A stretch of 64,000 nt of DNA, from the NCBI GenBank assembly GCA_035566015.1, contig DATMRS010000023.1, positions 62,001-126,000 of the forward strand, given 5' to 3'. This DNA comes from DATMRS01 sp035566015. GTDB taxonomy: Bacteria > Pseudomonadota > Alphaproteobacteria > Sphingomonadales > Sphingomonadaceae. Under the pieces are notes generated by a model that made no database searches, was not told the DNA's origin, and saw only the letters and a list, made by a program, of their open reading frames with translations. Positions 46,412 through 55,991 of this stretch are shown one piece after another (the stretch's first letter is position 1; each line of letters opens with the position of its first letter). A program made the translations under genes and the position numbers.

Positions 46412-47599
46412 TCAACGTCCCCCTTCCGCCTTCCAGGCTGAAGCGGCCCGGAAAAAGGCCAGCGACTCGTCCGTTATCTTTTCGCTCCCCGGCCCGACAG
46501 CCGCATGGCTCAACTTCACTATCACAGTACGAGTGTCCGGATCGACAAACAGGAATTGCCCCTCCCCGCCGATCGCCACATAGGCACGCGTGCCTTTCAG
46601 CGTCCACCAGAAGTAGCCATATCCCAGGCCAGGCCGCGCGGACGTGGCGGGATCGCTGTCCGCCGTAGATTCCCGAATCCACGCAGGATCGAGCAAGCGT
46701 TGGCCATTCGCCATTCCCTCATTCAGCATCAATTGCCCAACCCGGCCATAATCCCGAAGAACCGCGTTGAAACCTCCGCCGGTGAACTCCCGACCGACGC
46801 CCGGAGGACCATCGAGCACATAGAAGGCATAGGATTGCATGCCCGCCGGCCTCCAGAGACGCTCGCTCATATATCGGCTGATCGGCTTGCCGGTGGCGCG
46901 CTCTATCACCAATCCAATGAGCGCCGCATCAACGGTATTATAATTGAATGCTGTACCTGGTCGGGACTTGCGCATCGGCCAAGCCGCCGCGGAAACATAG
47001 CGCGCTTCATTGCGGATGAACGCCTGTTCGTTGATATCCTTGGCTGGCCCCGGAACGAAGAAGTTATCGTTCCAATCGGTGCCGGAACGCATGCGGAGCA
47101 GATCGCGCAGTGTCGTTCCGTCATAGGCGCTTCCCTTGAGTTCTGGCACATATTTGATTAACGGGTCGGCAACGGATCGTACCGCCCCATCCCTGATGGC
47201 AAAGCCGAGCATTATGGAATTGAAGGTTTTCGCCATGGAATAGGAGATGAAGTGCGTATCGGCCGCCGCCCGGTTGAGATATTTCTCATAGACGATGCGG
47301 CCGTCCTTCATGATAAGCAGGGCGTCGGTCGCCGTACGTTCCAGCACATCCTCCGCCGGATGGGTGCGTCCCTCGAAATCATAGGTAAAATCAGGCGGCA
47401 GGCTGTGGCCGGTCAGCGGGGCGGCCCGGGCTCCCGCATCCACGCGCGCAGTATCGAACATCATCTCGATCGTACGATTGGCCAGGCTCATCATCGGCCC
47501 TTCGAACATATGATGGCGATAGTCGAGAATCGTCGGAGACGGCGCAGCGACCGCGGCAGATGCCCCGAGTACCAGCGGAAGCAAAATAAATGAGCGCAC
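46412..47599 (-). CDS. Exported serine hydrolase, beta-lactamase class C / 6-aminohexanoate-dimer hydrolase family (copy 1)
   Basis: A 395-residue serine hydrolase. The signal peptide spans residues 1-19 (MRSFILLPLVLGASAAVAA) if translation starts at the GTG at 47599, which has AGAAGG 9 bases upstream; a TTG at 47605 or an ATG at 47632 is also possible, and the frame is open to 47743. The SxxK active site is S121-M-A-K124. A likely catalytic tyrosine lies in FNYNTVDAA, and the family segment DGPPGVG follows. Relatives hydrolyse amides, esters or beta-lactams; NylB cleaves nylon dimers. The stop is close to the truncated methyltransferase. It is closely similar in layout to copies 2 and 3. Confidence 0.85.
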   Translation of the reverse strand: MRSFILLPLVLGASAAVAAPSPTILDYRHHMFEGPMMSLANRTIEMMFDTARVDAGARAAPLTGHSLPPDFTYDFEGRTHPAEDVLERTATDALLIMKDGRIVYEKYLNRAAADTHFISYSMAKTFNSIMLGFAIRDGAVRSVADPLIKYVPELKGSAYDGTTLRDLLRMRSGTDWNDNFFVPGPAKDINEQAFIRNEARYVSAAAWPMRKSRPGTAFNYNTVDAALIGLVIERATGKPISRYMSERLWRPAGMQSYAFYVLDGPPGVGREFTGGGFNAVLRDYGRVGQLMLNEGMANGQRLLDPAWIRESTADSDPATSARPGLGYGYFWWTLKGTRAYVAIGGEGQFLFVDPDTRTVIVKLSHAAVGPGSEKITDESLAFFRAASAWKAEGGR

Positions 47600-47727
47600 T
47601 TTCAAAACCCTTCTGCAAGGAACTGAAGTCATCTGGCGACCAAGGAGCGGACCGCCCGTAGGTTTTCCGATATCACCAAGCAGAGAATGGTGCGGCATCT
47701 CCCCGAACACCGGCTCGCAAACGAAGC

Positions 47728-48969
47728 CTATTTCGGCTTCCACGCCGAGACCGCGCGGAAAAACGCTTCGCTTTCCTTATATGCGTCCGAATTACTGAGC
47801 GGGAAATAGCTCAGCTTGACCACTACGGTCGCCGTATCCGGATCGATGTAGATGAACTGGCCCTGCAAGCCGATCGCCATATAAGCATTGGAATTGACGA
47901 GGGTCCACCATTGATACTGGTAACCCTGATCCTCCTTTGGCGATGCCGGTTCGGGCCCGACAGGAACCGTGGATTCCTTTACCCATGCGGCCGGGATGAT
48001 CCGCCGTCCGTTAGCCTTGCCCTCGTGCAGCATCATCAGTCCGACGCGGGCATAGTCGCGCATGGTGGCGTTATATCCCATGCCATTCATGGCCGTGCCG
48101 ACGCCCGGCGGCCCGTCGGCCATCCAGAACGCATCTGCCTCCGCACCCAACGGTTTCCAGATCCGTTCGCTCATATATTGCGCGATCGGCTTGCCGACCG
48201 CTTTTTCTATCACCTGCCCAAGGACAGCCGTGTTGAGGGTCAGATACCGGAATGTCTTGCCTGGCTCGTCCGCGCGCTTGACAAGAAAAGCCTGCTTCAA
48301 TGACGGAACCGTATTCAGGATCATCGAATCCTCGCGCAGCTTTGCCATTTCGCTGCCCGGCTCTGGTTGATAATTATCTTCCTGGTCGACGCCACTTTTC
48401 ATGAGCAGCGCGTCGCGAATGGTCACACCATCATAGGCCGTACCGCGCAGCGCGGGCACATAGGCAACGATCTGGTCGTCGAGTGATTTGATATATCCAT
48501 CCTCAAGCGCCGCCCCGACCAGGATGGACGTCAGGGACTTCGACATAGACATTGAGAGAAAATGCGTGGATGGCTTCGTATAGTTCCTATACCTCTCAAA
48601 AACTATCCGATCATTCTTTATGATCAGCAGCGCATTGGTATAATTCCTATCGAATATCTCTTCGAACGCATGGCTTTTCCCTCCGAAATCATATGTGAAA
48701 TCGGGGTGCGTCTCGGCGCGCGCCAAGGGCCAGACCGTCCCGCCCGCCTTCACGGGAACGGTTTCGAAGATCGAATCAATGCTATGAAAGGTCAGGGCAT
48801 TGATTCCGGCATCATTGAAATGGCGCCGCAATTCCTGGATTGCTGGGGACGGTGGCAACCTGTCATGCGTGTCGGAAGCGGCTTGGGCCACTCCGGACAG
48901 GAGAAGCGCGGTGATAACCGGCGTTGCAGGTCGGACCACACACAGTAAGCGCACGATCATGCCGTTCAT
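47728..48969 (-). CDS. Exported serine hydrolase, beta-lactamase class C / 6-aminohexanoate-dimer hydrolase family (copy 2)
   Basis: A 413-residue serine hydrolase. The signal peptide ends near residue 31 (LLLSGVAQAA). The SxxK active site is S141-M-S-K144, followed by the TLTFHS-like and DFTYDF-type blocks shared with the other copies. The likely catalytic tyrosine is in FRYLTLNTAVLG and the shared DGPPGVG appears later. It is 46 bases downstream of the alpha/beta hydrolase gene and 128 bases before copy 1, on the same strand, so the three probably form an operon. Substrate is unknown; amide or ester bonds are likely. Confidence 0.87.
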   Translation of the reverse strand: MNGMIVRLLCVVRPATPVITALLLSGVAQAASDTHDRLPPSPAIQELRRHFNDAGINALTFHSIDSIFETVPVKAGGTVWPLARAETHPDFTYDFGGKSHAFEEIFDRNYTNALLIIKNDRIVFERYRNYTKPSTHFLSMSMSKSLTSILVGAALEDGYIKSLDDQIVAYVPALRGTAYDGVTIRDALLMKSGVDQEDNYQPEPGSEMAKLREDSMILNTVPSLKQAFLVKRADEPGKTFRYLTLNTAVLGQVIEKAVGKPIAQYMSERIWKPLGAEADAFWMADGPPGVGTAMNGMGYNATMRDYARVGLMMLHEGKANGRRIIPAAWVKESTVPVGPEPASPKEDQGYQYQWWTLVNSNAYMAIGLQGQFIYIDPDTATVVVKLSYFPLSNSDAYKESEAFFRAVSAWKPK

Positions 48970-49015
48970 ATATGTTCCCCTAATATAGCTCGCGCTCGCC
49001 GAAAGAATGGAATTT

Positions 49016-50575
49016 TCAAGGAAAGCGAATTTTCATTGCCTTATCGACGATAAGATCCCCATCAGCTTTCTCTATCCAATGTTCAGCCACCATCCGGCCG
49101 ACACTTTCGCGTATCTTGTCGATATAAGCGCTACGTGCGGGATAGAGCTTCGCGACAACATCGGCGGTGAATGGGCGACGATATCCCCAGAGTTCACAAA
49201 TGCCAGGGCCCGTCATTCGATGGTAATAACGCGCCAACGGCACGTCCATTTGCGGCATGCGAACGCCTCCCAAGGCGTTACCAAAGCGATCGACGGCGAC
49301 CGACGCATCCTTCTCCCCTGGGTCGCGAACATCCAGCGGCTTCCCGTGCGGCGGAGCGATACCGTCGCGCGACCAGCGATCGAGATTACGGAAGGCGCCA
49401 TTCAGCAAGGCTGAAAGCGGGACATCGTTGCCGGGCATATCCCGTTCGACGCAATTGGCAGGGCTGTCGAATGCCGCGGCGCTGGTGCGCGCCGCATCGC
49501 TGTGCGCCGGCTCTCCGGCCTCGCCCCCTTCGTGAACATGCGACGCGCCGGCAACTTCGTAGCTTCGAAACAGATCCGGAAAAGCATCGCCATCCGGACG
49601 TCGGCGAAGCGAGGTAATTTCACTTTCAGATACCATGATGATGACTGGCACACCGATGGGCTGGATGGTCCATCGAGGGTCTTTAGCGGGAATCGATGAG
49701 GCACATTGATGTATCGGCGTGCCAGGACCTGTCGCCACGGCCGCAAGATAGCCATCGTAGAGCGGCTTGTTATGTGCATCACGCGCGAATTTATGGATCG
49801 CATTGGCATAAGTCAGAACGAACGCGCCAGATTGCGAGTCACCTGTCATATAAAGACGCGACACAGGCAATCCATGCAGCGGACCAGCCGCCCCACCCTC
49901 TTTCATCAACGCGCCCACCTGGCTGAGCACGTCCCATATCAGTCCGTTTTCGGTTGCCGGGGAGGATTCGACCGGCAGCCCTCCCCGAGGCATGGGAAGC
50001 TGACTTTGACTGCAGGTCCGTGCTGGCGGCAAGGGATTGGGAAATCCCAGCGAAGCATAACGCTTCGCATCGAACTCTTTCAGCGTCTGGATCGCGACGG
50101 GTTTGACGGTGACACCGACCCAAACGTCCCCGTGCCTCATGAAATAGGCATAGGACTCACCCCACATGATCGGCAGGTCATATCTAAGGGATGGATTCAG
50201 CGGCTCGACAATGGCTGTCCCACTAAATTTAGCGGGATCGCGTGGACGTCGCACCACGATACGGGTGGTATAAGGCCCTCGGGCGAATGAAGTTAACCGC
50301 CCGACGGCCGGCCAATTGTAAACATTGGCCGTGCCGGAAATCAGATACTCCTCTTCGACATAGCCGTGCGCCGCCAAATCCACCGGCTCGGAGGTGCGAT
50401 CGGCCGCAATCCACGGCCAGGATTCCGGCGTCACCGGAACAGGATTCGAAAAACGCGGCACGGGAACCCTGAACGGCGCGACACGAGCCTCAGCAGCACC
50501 CGTTCGCGCAGCAGCAGGGCTCAGCGTTGCCAGCGAAACGCAGAGCAGCGCACCCAAGCGCACGAACTTAGACAT
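49016..50575 (-). CDS. Exported alpha/beta hydrolase (Abhydrolase_10-like)
   Basis: A 519-residue protein with a signal peptide (residues 1-23, ending SPAAA) and an alpha/beta-hydrolase fold of the large type often annotated only as alpha/beta hydrolase domain-containing protein. The nucleophile elbow is YMTGDSQSGAF (about residues 242-252), in which one of the two serines (S247 or S249) is the nucleophile. A histidine in SHVHEGGEAG lies later in the chain. Esterase activity is likely but unproven. It is divergent from the TonB receptor gene, sharing a 220-base control region with an inverted repeat, and leads the operon with serine hydrolase copies 2 and 1. Confidence 0.78.
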   Translation of the reverse strand: MSKFVRLGALLCVSLATLSPAAARTGAAEARVAPFRVPVPRFSNPVPVTPESWPWIAADRTSEPVDLAAHGYVEEEYLISGTANVYNWPAVGRLTSFARGPYTTRIVVRRPRDPAKFSGTAIVEPLNPSLRYDLPIMWGESYAYFMRHGDVWVGVTVKPVAIQTLKEFDAKRYASLGFPNPLPPARTCSQSQLPMPRGGLPVESSPATENGLIWDVLSQVGALMKEGGAAGPLHGLPVSRLYMTGDSQSGAFVLTYANAIHKFARDAHNKPLYDGYLAAVATGPGTPIHQCASSIPAKDPRWTIQPIGVPVIIMVSESEITSLRRRPDGDAFPDLFRSYEVAGASHVHEGGEAGEPAHSDAARTSAAAFDSPANCVERDMPGNDVPLSALLNGAFRNLDRWSRDGIAPPHGKPLDVRDPGEKDASVAVDRFGNALGGVRMPQMDVPLARYYHRMTGPGICELWGYRRPFTADVVAKLYPARSAYIDKIRESVGRMVAEHWIEKADGDLIVDKAMKIRFP

Positions 50576-50648
50576 CTCCCCCCCTCGTTTTCGAGACAGC
50601 CTCGGCCACTCGCGAATCGGTATTGCATATTAATAGAATGATGTACTA

Positions 50649-50678
50649 GTCCTGTCTCCTGATTTCGAGAGACAGGAC
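50649..50678. promoter_or_regulatory. Inverted repeat in the divergent hydrolase/TonB-receptor control region
   Basis: A perfect 10-base inverted repeat (50649-50658 with 50669-50678) with a 10-base spacer sits in the 220-base AT-rich region between two divergent island operons. Its size and position suit a regulator such as the TetR or LuxR protein of the island. It is followed on the plus strand by A-run, not T-run, so it is not a terminator of that strand. Confidence 0.45.
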
Positions 50679-50795
50679 AAAAAGGGAGGCATTCGCCCGC
50701 TCATCCGTTCGCATCGACTTTCAACGGGTCTGAAATCGGAAATGGTGATTAAATACCAAGCTTATCAAAAGATAATTTGTGAAAGGGGAAGGAAG

Positions 50796-53636
50796 ATGAA
50801 CAACTTCAAAATCTATAATAATCAATTTTCGGTAAGAAGCATTGCAAGAATGGCTATACTTCTTGCCTTTGCTTCGACCTCCGCTGTCGCGGTGGCGCAG
50901 CAGAACGATGACCCAGGCGCAAAATCTCTTGATGAAATTGTCGTCACCGGGTCCCGCATCGTCTTGGCGCCGGGCGCCTCCTTGCCAACCCCGACGACCG
51001 TTCTTGATGCTTCGACAATAGAATCGCTCGGTATCCCGAACGTCGGTGACGCCATCCTTCAATTGCCGGCCTTGTTGAACGACGCCTCGCCAAGCCAGAC
51101 AGTCGCGCTCAGCCCGGAAAATATCGGCTCGCGCATTGCCGATCTGCGAGGCCTTGGCGCAACCAGAACTCTCGTTCTCGTTGACGGGCGCCGTTTTGTG
51201 CCGAGCACCGCAGACGGCACTGTCGACCTCACGCTCATACCAAGCGCGATTATCGCCCGTTCTGATATTGTCACGGGCGGCGCGTCGGCGGCCTACGGGT
51301 CGGACGCCGTCGCCGGCGTCATAAACCTTGTCACCGACACCAAACTTCGCGGCATACGTGGCCAGATCCAGAAGGGCGTGGCGCAACGCGGCGACAATCA
51401 AGTCTTTCTCGCGTCATTGGCCGGCGGCGCATCCTTTGCGCAGGAGCGGGGCAGCATCGTCGCAGCGGCCGAATATGAACAGAATAGCGGACAAGGCGAT
51501 TATTATTCGCGAAAGTGGAGCCGCAACGAATCTTGCCAGCTACAGAATAACGTTGATCCAACCAAACCCGCCAATCTTATTGTGCCTGGCTGCCATACCG
51601 GTTTCCTGACACCACAGGGCCTTATCGTAGGCGGCCCGTTGAACGACCAGCAATTCAGCGACGATGGAACCTCGCTGGTGCCGTTCGTGCCGGGCCAGTA
51701 TCGCGGCTTTTTCCAGCAAGGAGGAACCGGTGCAGGCGAAAACGCCTTCTTCAAGGGCCCTCTGATCGCGCCGCGCTATAAGCGCTACAGCTTGTACGGG
51801 CATGCCGAATTTGCGCTAAGCGACGCGTTCCAGCCCTATGTCGACGTATCTTATGGCTCCACCACGGGCCATAATGTTGGCGCTCAGGGGCGCTTCAGTC
51901 TCTTCACGGGCGGCGGCCTGACGTTGAAGGGGGATAATCCCTATTTGCCCGATGCCGTTCGAGCCGTTATCGGCCCGGACGGTACGATAAGCGTTGGCAA
52001 ATCATTCAACGATCTCGGAAATGCGCTCGGCCGGTCCAAGACTTCCACTTTCCGTATCGTCGGGGGTGCCCGGGGCGATCTGGGCGATAGATGGCACTGG
52101 AACGCTTACTATCAGCACGGCCAGACCAAATATAATCAGCAGCTTTCGAACAACATAATTCGCGCCAACCTGTTGCAGGCTATCGATGCGGTATCCCTGC
52201 CTGATGGCACGATCGTCTGTCGTGATCCCGGCAACGGCTGCGTGCCCTATAATCCGCTCGGCCGCGGCAATTTCACTCAGGCCGCCGCCGATTTCGTGAC
52301 CGGCACCGCGATCCAGAACAAAACTATCGAACAGGACGTCTTTTCAGCGGATATCAGTGGTGACCTGTTCGAACTACCCGGTGGCCCCCTTTCAATAGCG
52401 GTAGGCGCCGAGCATCGGCGCGATTCGCTGGAAGCCACGGCCGACCCACTGTCGTTGGCGGGCGCATTCTATACCTTCAATGGCGCGAATGTAGCCGGAA
52501 CCGTCAAAGTCACGGAAGGGTTCGGGGAGATCAACGCGCCGCTTCTTTCCGATCTGCCGTTCGTCAAATCGCTATCCCTTAACGGAGCGGTGCGTAGAAC
52601 CCATTATTCCACCTCAGGTAGCGTCACCACCTGGAAGGTAGGCGGCGTCTACGAACCCGCCGGCTTCCTCCGCTTGCGCGCGACACGATCGCGCGACATT
52701 CGCGCGCCCAATCCAAGCGAACTGTTCTCGCCGCAGGTCGATGGCCAGGTATCCGTCACCGATCCGCTCACCAACACCCAGGTTCTGGTGCCGATGCTCT
52801 CCGGCGGGAACCCCGCCCTGCGGCCGGAAATCGCCGACACGACCACGGCGGGCGTCGTGATTAACCCGCTCAACACGGCGACAGACAGTCTCTTTCTGTC
52901 GGTCGACTATTACGACATCAAAGTACGTGATGTGATCGCCGAAACAGGGGCGACCAACATCCTGCAACTTTGCGCCGCTGGTTCCGCGGTCGATTGCGCG
53001 CGCGTCACGCGCAACAGCGCCAACCAGATCACGCTGATTACCGATACCTTCGCCAACCTGAACAAGCTGACGACGCGCGGAGTCGATTTCGAACTCAACT
53101 ACCGGCACGCGCTTCCAAATGGGTCGATCAGTTTCAAGGGCCTGGCGACCTATGTTGATCGTCTCGAGACCAGTTTCACCGCCACCGGCAGCAAAGTCGA
53201 TCTCGCCGGCCAGACAGGTAACTCGAATTTCGGCGCGGGCCCCGGCGTACCTCATTTTCAGGCCACGACTTATCTGACGTGGACCAGCAATGCCGGTACA
53301 AGCATCACGATCCAGAATCGCTTCATCGGCAAGGGGCGCTACGACGTCCTCCAGATCGGGCCGGATCAAGCAGGATATGAAGCGGCGTTCAACAGCGCCG
53401 AAGGCTATGCCCTTACCAGCAACGACAACAGCGTGCCGTCACGGCTCTACACCAATCTTTCCTTATCCCAATCGGTGCCCGCCTTTGGCAATGGATCGAT
53501 GAACCTCTACCTTGTCATCAACAATTTGTTCGACAAGGATCCGCCCATTGCGCCCGGCGCCTCCTCCGCGACGAACGGCATCCTGTTCGATCAGATCGGC
53601 CGCTCATTCACGATAGGCGCGCGCTTCAAATATTGA
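50796..53636 (+). CDS. TonB-dependent outer-membrane receptor (island copy 1)
   Basis: A 946-residue TonB-dependent receptor. Start at the ATG at 50796, preceded by AAGGGGAAGGA. The signal peptide ends near residue 35 (TSAVAVAQ), the plug begins at DEIVVTGSRI, and the barrel ends with a C-terminal aromatic-rich strand (FTIGARFKY). It has an extended N-terminal plug typical of sphingomonad receptors for large organic substrates rather than simple siderophores. It heads the operon with the NTF2-like, carboxylesterase and M20 genes. The imported compound is unknown. Confidence 0.88.
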   Translation: MNNFKIYNNQFSVRSIARMAILLAFASTSAVAVAQQNDDPGAKSLDEIVVTGSRIVLAPGASLPTPTTVLDASTIESLGIPNVGDAILQLPALLNDASPSQTVALSPENIGSRIADLRGLGATRTLVLVDGRRFVPSTADGTVDLTLIPSAIIARSDIVTGGASAAYGSDAVAGVINLVTDTKLRGIRGQIQKGVAQRGDNQVFLASLAGGASFAQERGSIVAAAEYEQNSGQGDYYSRKWSRNESCQLQNNVDPTKPANLIVPGCHTGFLTPQGLIVGGPLNDQQFSDDGTSLVPFVPGQYRGFFQQGGTGAGENAFFKGPLIAPRYKRYSLYGHAEFALSDAFQPYVDVSYGSTTGHNVGAQGRFSLFTGGGLTLKGDNPYLPDAVRAVIGPDGTISVGKSFNDLGNALGRSKTSTFRIVGGARGDLGDRWHWNAYYQHGQTKYNQQLSNNIIRANLLQAIDAVSLPDGTIVCRDPGNGCVPYNPLGRGNFTQAAADFVTGTAIQNKTIEQDVFSADISGDLFELPGGPLSIAVGAEHRRDSLEATADPLSLAGAFYTFNGANVAGTVKVTEGFGEINAPLLSDLPFVKSLSLNGAVRRTHYSTSGSVTTWKVGGVYEPAGFLRLRATRSRDIRAPNPSELFSPQVDGQVSVTDPLTNTQVLVPMLSGGNPALRPEIADTTTAGVVINPLNTATDSLFLSVDYYDIKVRDVIAETGATNILQLCAAGSAVDCARVTRNSANQITLITDTFANLNKLTTRGVDFELNYRHALPNGSISFKGLATYVDRLETSFTATGSKVDLAGQTGNSNFGAGPGVPHFQATTYLTWTSNAGTSITIQNRFIGKGRYDVLQIGPDQAGYEAAFNSAEGYALTSNDNSVPSRLYTNLSLSQSVPAFGNGSMNLYLVINNLFDKDPPIAPGASSATNGILFDQIGRSFTIGARFKY

Positions 53637-53642
53637 CGCCAA

Positions 53643-53679
53643 GGGAGGCGCCCTCCTCGCAAAAGAGGGGGGGCCTCCC
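53643..53679 (+). repeat. Intercistronic hairpin after the TonB receptor gene
   Basis: A 15-base-pair stem with one bulged base and one GT wobble (53643-53658 with 53665-53679) and a GCAAAA loop starts 7 bases after the receptor stop. There is no T-run, and the next gene starts 22 bases later. It could stabilise the receptor mRNA or reduce downstream expression; intrinsic termination is less likely. Confidence 0.55.
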
Positions 53680-53701
53680 ATTGCCTGAAAGGAAAGCGAT
53701 A

Positions 53702-54211
53702 ATGGGCGCGAGAATAAGGAGCATGACGCACGCAGCGAGCCTGATGCTGCTCGCGGCGGGCATGGCTGCCTCCGCCGAACCGATATCGGCGGCGGAAGGC
53801 CAGATGACGCATGAAAACTATAAGATCTACTTAAGCCGCTTCAATAGCGGGGATGATCGCTACGCCCAATTCTATGATGACAACGTTGTTTTCGATCATG
53901 GGCCGTTCTTCGGCATCCTCAAGGGTCGGCAGGCGATCGTCGATTTCTATCGCGACATCCGGACGAAAGTGAAGGAAACCGTCACCGCATCCACTGTCGT
54001 CATCGATAATGAGCATGGCGTTATGGCGGCAGAACTTAGCACGCAACTCGTCGCAACGCGTGACGGAGTAGAAATGCCATCCGGCCATCTCGACAAGGGC
54101 GATATGATCATCACTCGCGGCACCGTCTATTATGGCCTGAAGGACGGCCGCATCATCTCCATACGTGGAGGCATCACCGGTGCTACCCGTATCCCCGCAA
54201 ATCAAAAATAG
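53702..54211 (+). CDS. Exported SnoaL/NTF2-like protein
   Basis: A 169-residue protein with an N-terminal signal peptide (ending near EPISAAEG, about residue 35) and a SnoaL/NTF2-type cone fold pattern: helices first, then FYDDNVVFDHGPFFGILKGRQAIVDFYRD and a run of beta strands. The ATG at 53702 has a GAAAGGAAAG site. Members of this fold act as ketosteroid-isomerase-like enzymes, cyclases, dehydratases or simple ligand binders. Its position 23 bases before the carboxylesterase gene makes a role in handling the imported substrate plausible, but no catalytic residue can be assigned. Confidence 0.75.
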   Translation: MGARIRSMTHAASLMLLAAGMAASAEPISAAEGQMTHENYKIYLSRFNSGDDRYAQFYDDNVVFDHGPFFGILKGRQAIVDFYRDIRTKVKETVTASTVVIDNEHGVMAAELSTQLVATRDGVEMPSGHLDKGDMIITRGTVYYGLKDGRIISIRGGITGATRIPANQK

Positions 54212-54234
54212 AACCCCATGAAAGGGAGAGAGGC

Positions 54235-55911
54235 ATGTCAAACGCCGCATCCGGATCAATCGGGCGCCGCGCCTTTATCACACATTCGGCAGGCGCCGTC
54301 GCGCTCTCCGCTGCCCTTGGCCTTTTACCGGAGAGCGCACGTGCAGAACGGCAGCCCCGGATTCTTGGCCGCCCGGTGGAAACCTCACAGGGAAAGGTCC
54401 GCGGCCTTCTAATCGATGGAATTCACGTTTTTCGCGGTATTCCTTACGGTGCGCCGACGGGAGGCAAAGGCCGTTTCCGTCCGCCACGCCCGGCGCAGCC
54501 ATGGACAGGTGTTCTCGACACGCTCGGCTGGGGGGCCGATGCTCCGCAAGGAGGACGATCGGCGCGCCAGTCGGCGGGCAGTAATCCTTACGAACTCATC
54601 GAGAGCGATGTCTCTCTGCAAACCATACGCAGCGAGGATTGCCTGGTCCTCAATGTCTGGACACCGGAAACAGGAGAAGCCCGCAAGCGCCCCGTCATGC
54701 TGTGGCTACATGGCGGCGGCTTTGTCTCTGGGTCCGCCTCACGGGCTGTGCATGATGGCGGCAATCTGGCTCAACATGGGGACGTGGTGGTGGTGAGTTG
54801 CAACCATCGTCTCAATGTCCTGGGCTATACCTTCCTTGATGACATCGGAGGGGCTGATTTCGCTGGTTCGGGCAATGTCGGTATGCAGGACATCATATTG
54901 GCGTTGACCTGGATTCGTGAAAATATCGCCCGATTTGGCGGCGATCCCGAGAACGTCACGCTGTTCGGTTATTCGGGTGGTGGGCAGAAGATCTGCACAT
55001 TGATGTCGATGCCCTCCGCGAAAGGGCTATTCCACAAAGCCATTGTGGAGAGCGGGCAGAATCCGCGGCTGCTCACACGCGAAGAGGCGACAGAGACAAC
55101 ATATCGACTGCTGAAGCAGCTCGGCATCGGAAAGAACGACATCGATGCCTTGCAAGCCGTGCCGCTGGATGATCTGATGAGGGCGTATCAGGCCGTTTGG
55201 ACGGCGCCGCCGCGCCAACGATGGGGTTTTCCCGCGCGCTTCTCACCAGTGGTCGATGGCGTTCTCATTCAGAATCATCCTATTTCATCGCAATCGCTCG
55301 CCCTGTCGTCTCATGTTCCCCTCATCATCGGCAGCACCCGTGAAGAAATGGCAGCGTTTACGCTCATGTGGGAGCCAAATGCCGATACGATGAAGCAGGC
55401 CGTCCTCCCGAATCGCCTGGCCCCATTTTTGGGCGCCAAGACCCACGAAATCGTGACCGGCTATCGGCGCATATATCCAGCCTTCTCCCCTTGGGATCTG
55501 TACACGCTCATAACCGCCGATTGGCCAACGCGCGTGAATTCGATCCGGATCGCGGAGGCCCGGAACGCACTCGGCACCGCGCCAACCTTCATGTATCGTG
55601 TCGACTGGCAGACGCCGGTATTCGGCGGCCGAATGAAGGCGCCCCACGGATTGGAAGTGCCATTGGCTTTCAGGAACGTGCTTGAAGATCGCGGCCTCAA
55701 CGGCGGCGGCCCAGATGCCTTTGCGCTGTCCGAACGGGTAAGCGACGCATGGGTTGGATTCGCTCGCCATGGACATCCGAATACCGCGGCGCTCCCCTGG
55801 CCTCCCTATCGTACCAGCGAACGTGAGACGATGCTGTTCGATCGGCAGTGCCGTGTCGTCCAAGATCCCGGGAGAGACGAGCGCCTTCTTTTGGAGAGCG
55901 CTCGAATCTGA
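54235..55911 (+). CDS. Type-B carboxylesterase with Tat signal
   Basis: A 558-residue carboxylesterase/lipase of the type-B family. A twin-arginine signal (SIGRRAFITHSAG) precedes a hydrophobic stretch ending at ESARA. Family signatures include RGIPYG, EDCLVLNVWTP and LHGGGF, the oxyanion loop. The nucleophile elbow is GYSGGG with S247, where the normal Glu of GESAGG is replaced by Tyr and the Ala by Gly. The catalytic His region appears as GFARHGHPN. It hydrolyses an ester of unknown identity, probably in the periplasm. The operon continues into M20 amidohydrolase 80 bases later. Confidence 0.88.
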   Translation: MSNAASGSIGRRAFITHSAGAVALSAALGLLPESARAERQPRILGRPVETSQGKVRGLLIDGIHVFRGIPYGAPTGGKGRFRPPRPAQPWTGVLDTLGWGADAPQGGRSARQSAGSNPYELIESDVSLQTIRSEDCLVLNVWTPETGEARKRPVMLWLHGGGFVSGSASRAVHDGGNLAQHGDVVVVSCNHRLNVLGYTFLDDIGGADFAGSGNVGMQDIILALTWIRENIARFGGDPENVTLFGYSGGGQKICTLMSMPSAKGLFHKAIVESGQNPRLLTREEATETTYRLLKQLGIGKNDIDALQAVPLDDLMRAYQAVWTAPPRQRWGFPARFSPVVDGVLIQNHPISSQSLALSSHVPLIIGSTREEMAAFTLMWEPNADTMKQAVLPNRLAPFLGAKTHEIVTGYRRIYPAFSPWDLYTLITADWPTRVNSIRIAEARNALGTAPTFMYRVDWQTPVFGGRMKAPHGLEVPLAFRNVLEDRGLNGGGPDAFALSERVSDAWVGFARHGHPNTAALPWPPYRTSERETMLFDRQCRVVQDPGRDERLLLESARI

Positions 55912-55991
55912 TGACCTCCGAATACCGGCCCCGCGCGTTACTGTATAAAGTATCGCGGCTATGTTATCACGCGTTTCCAAGGGAATGTAAC

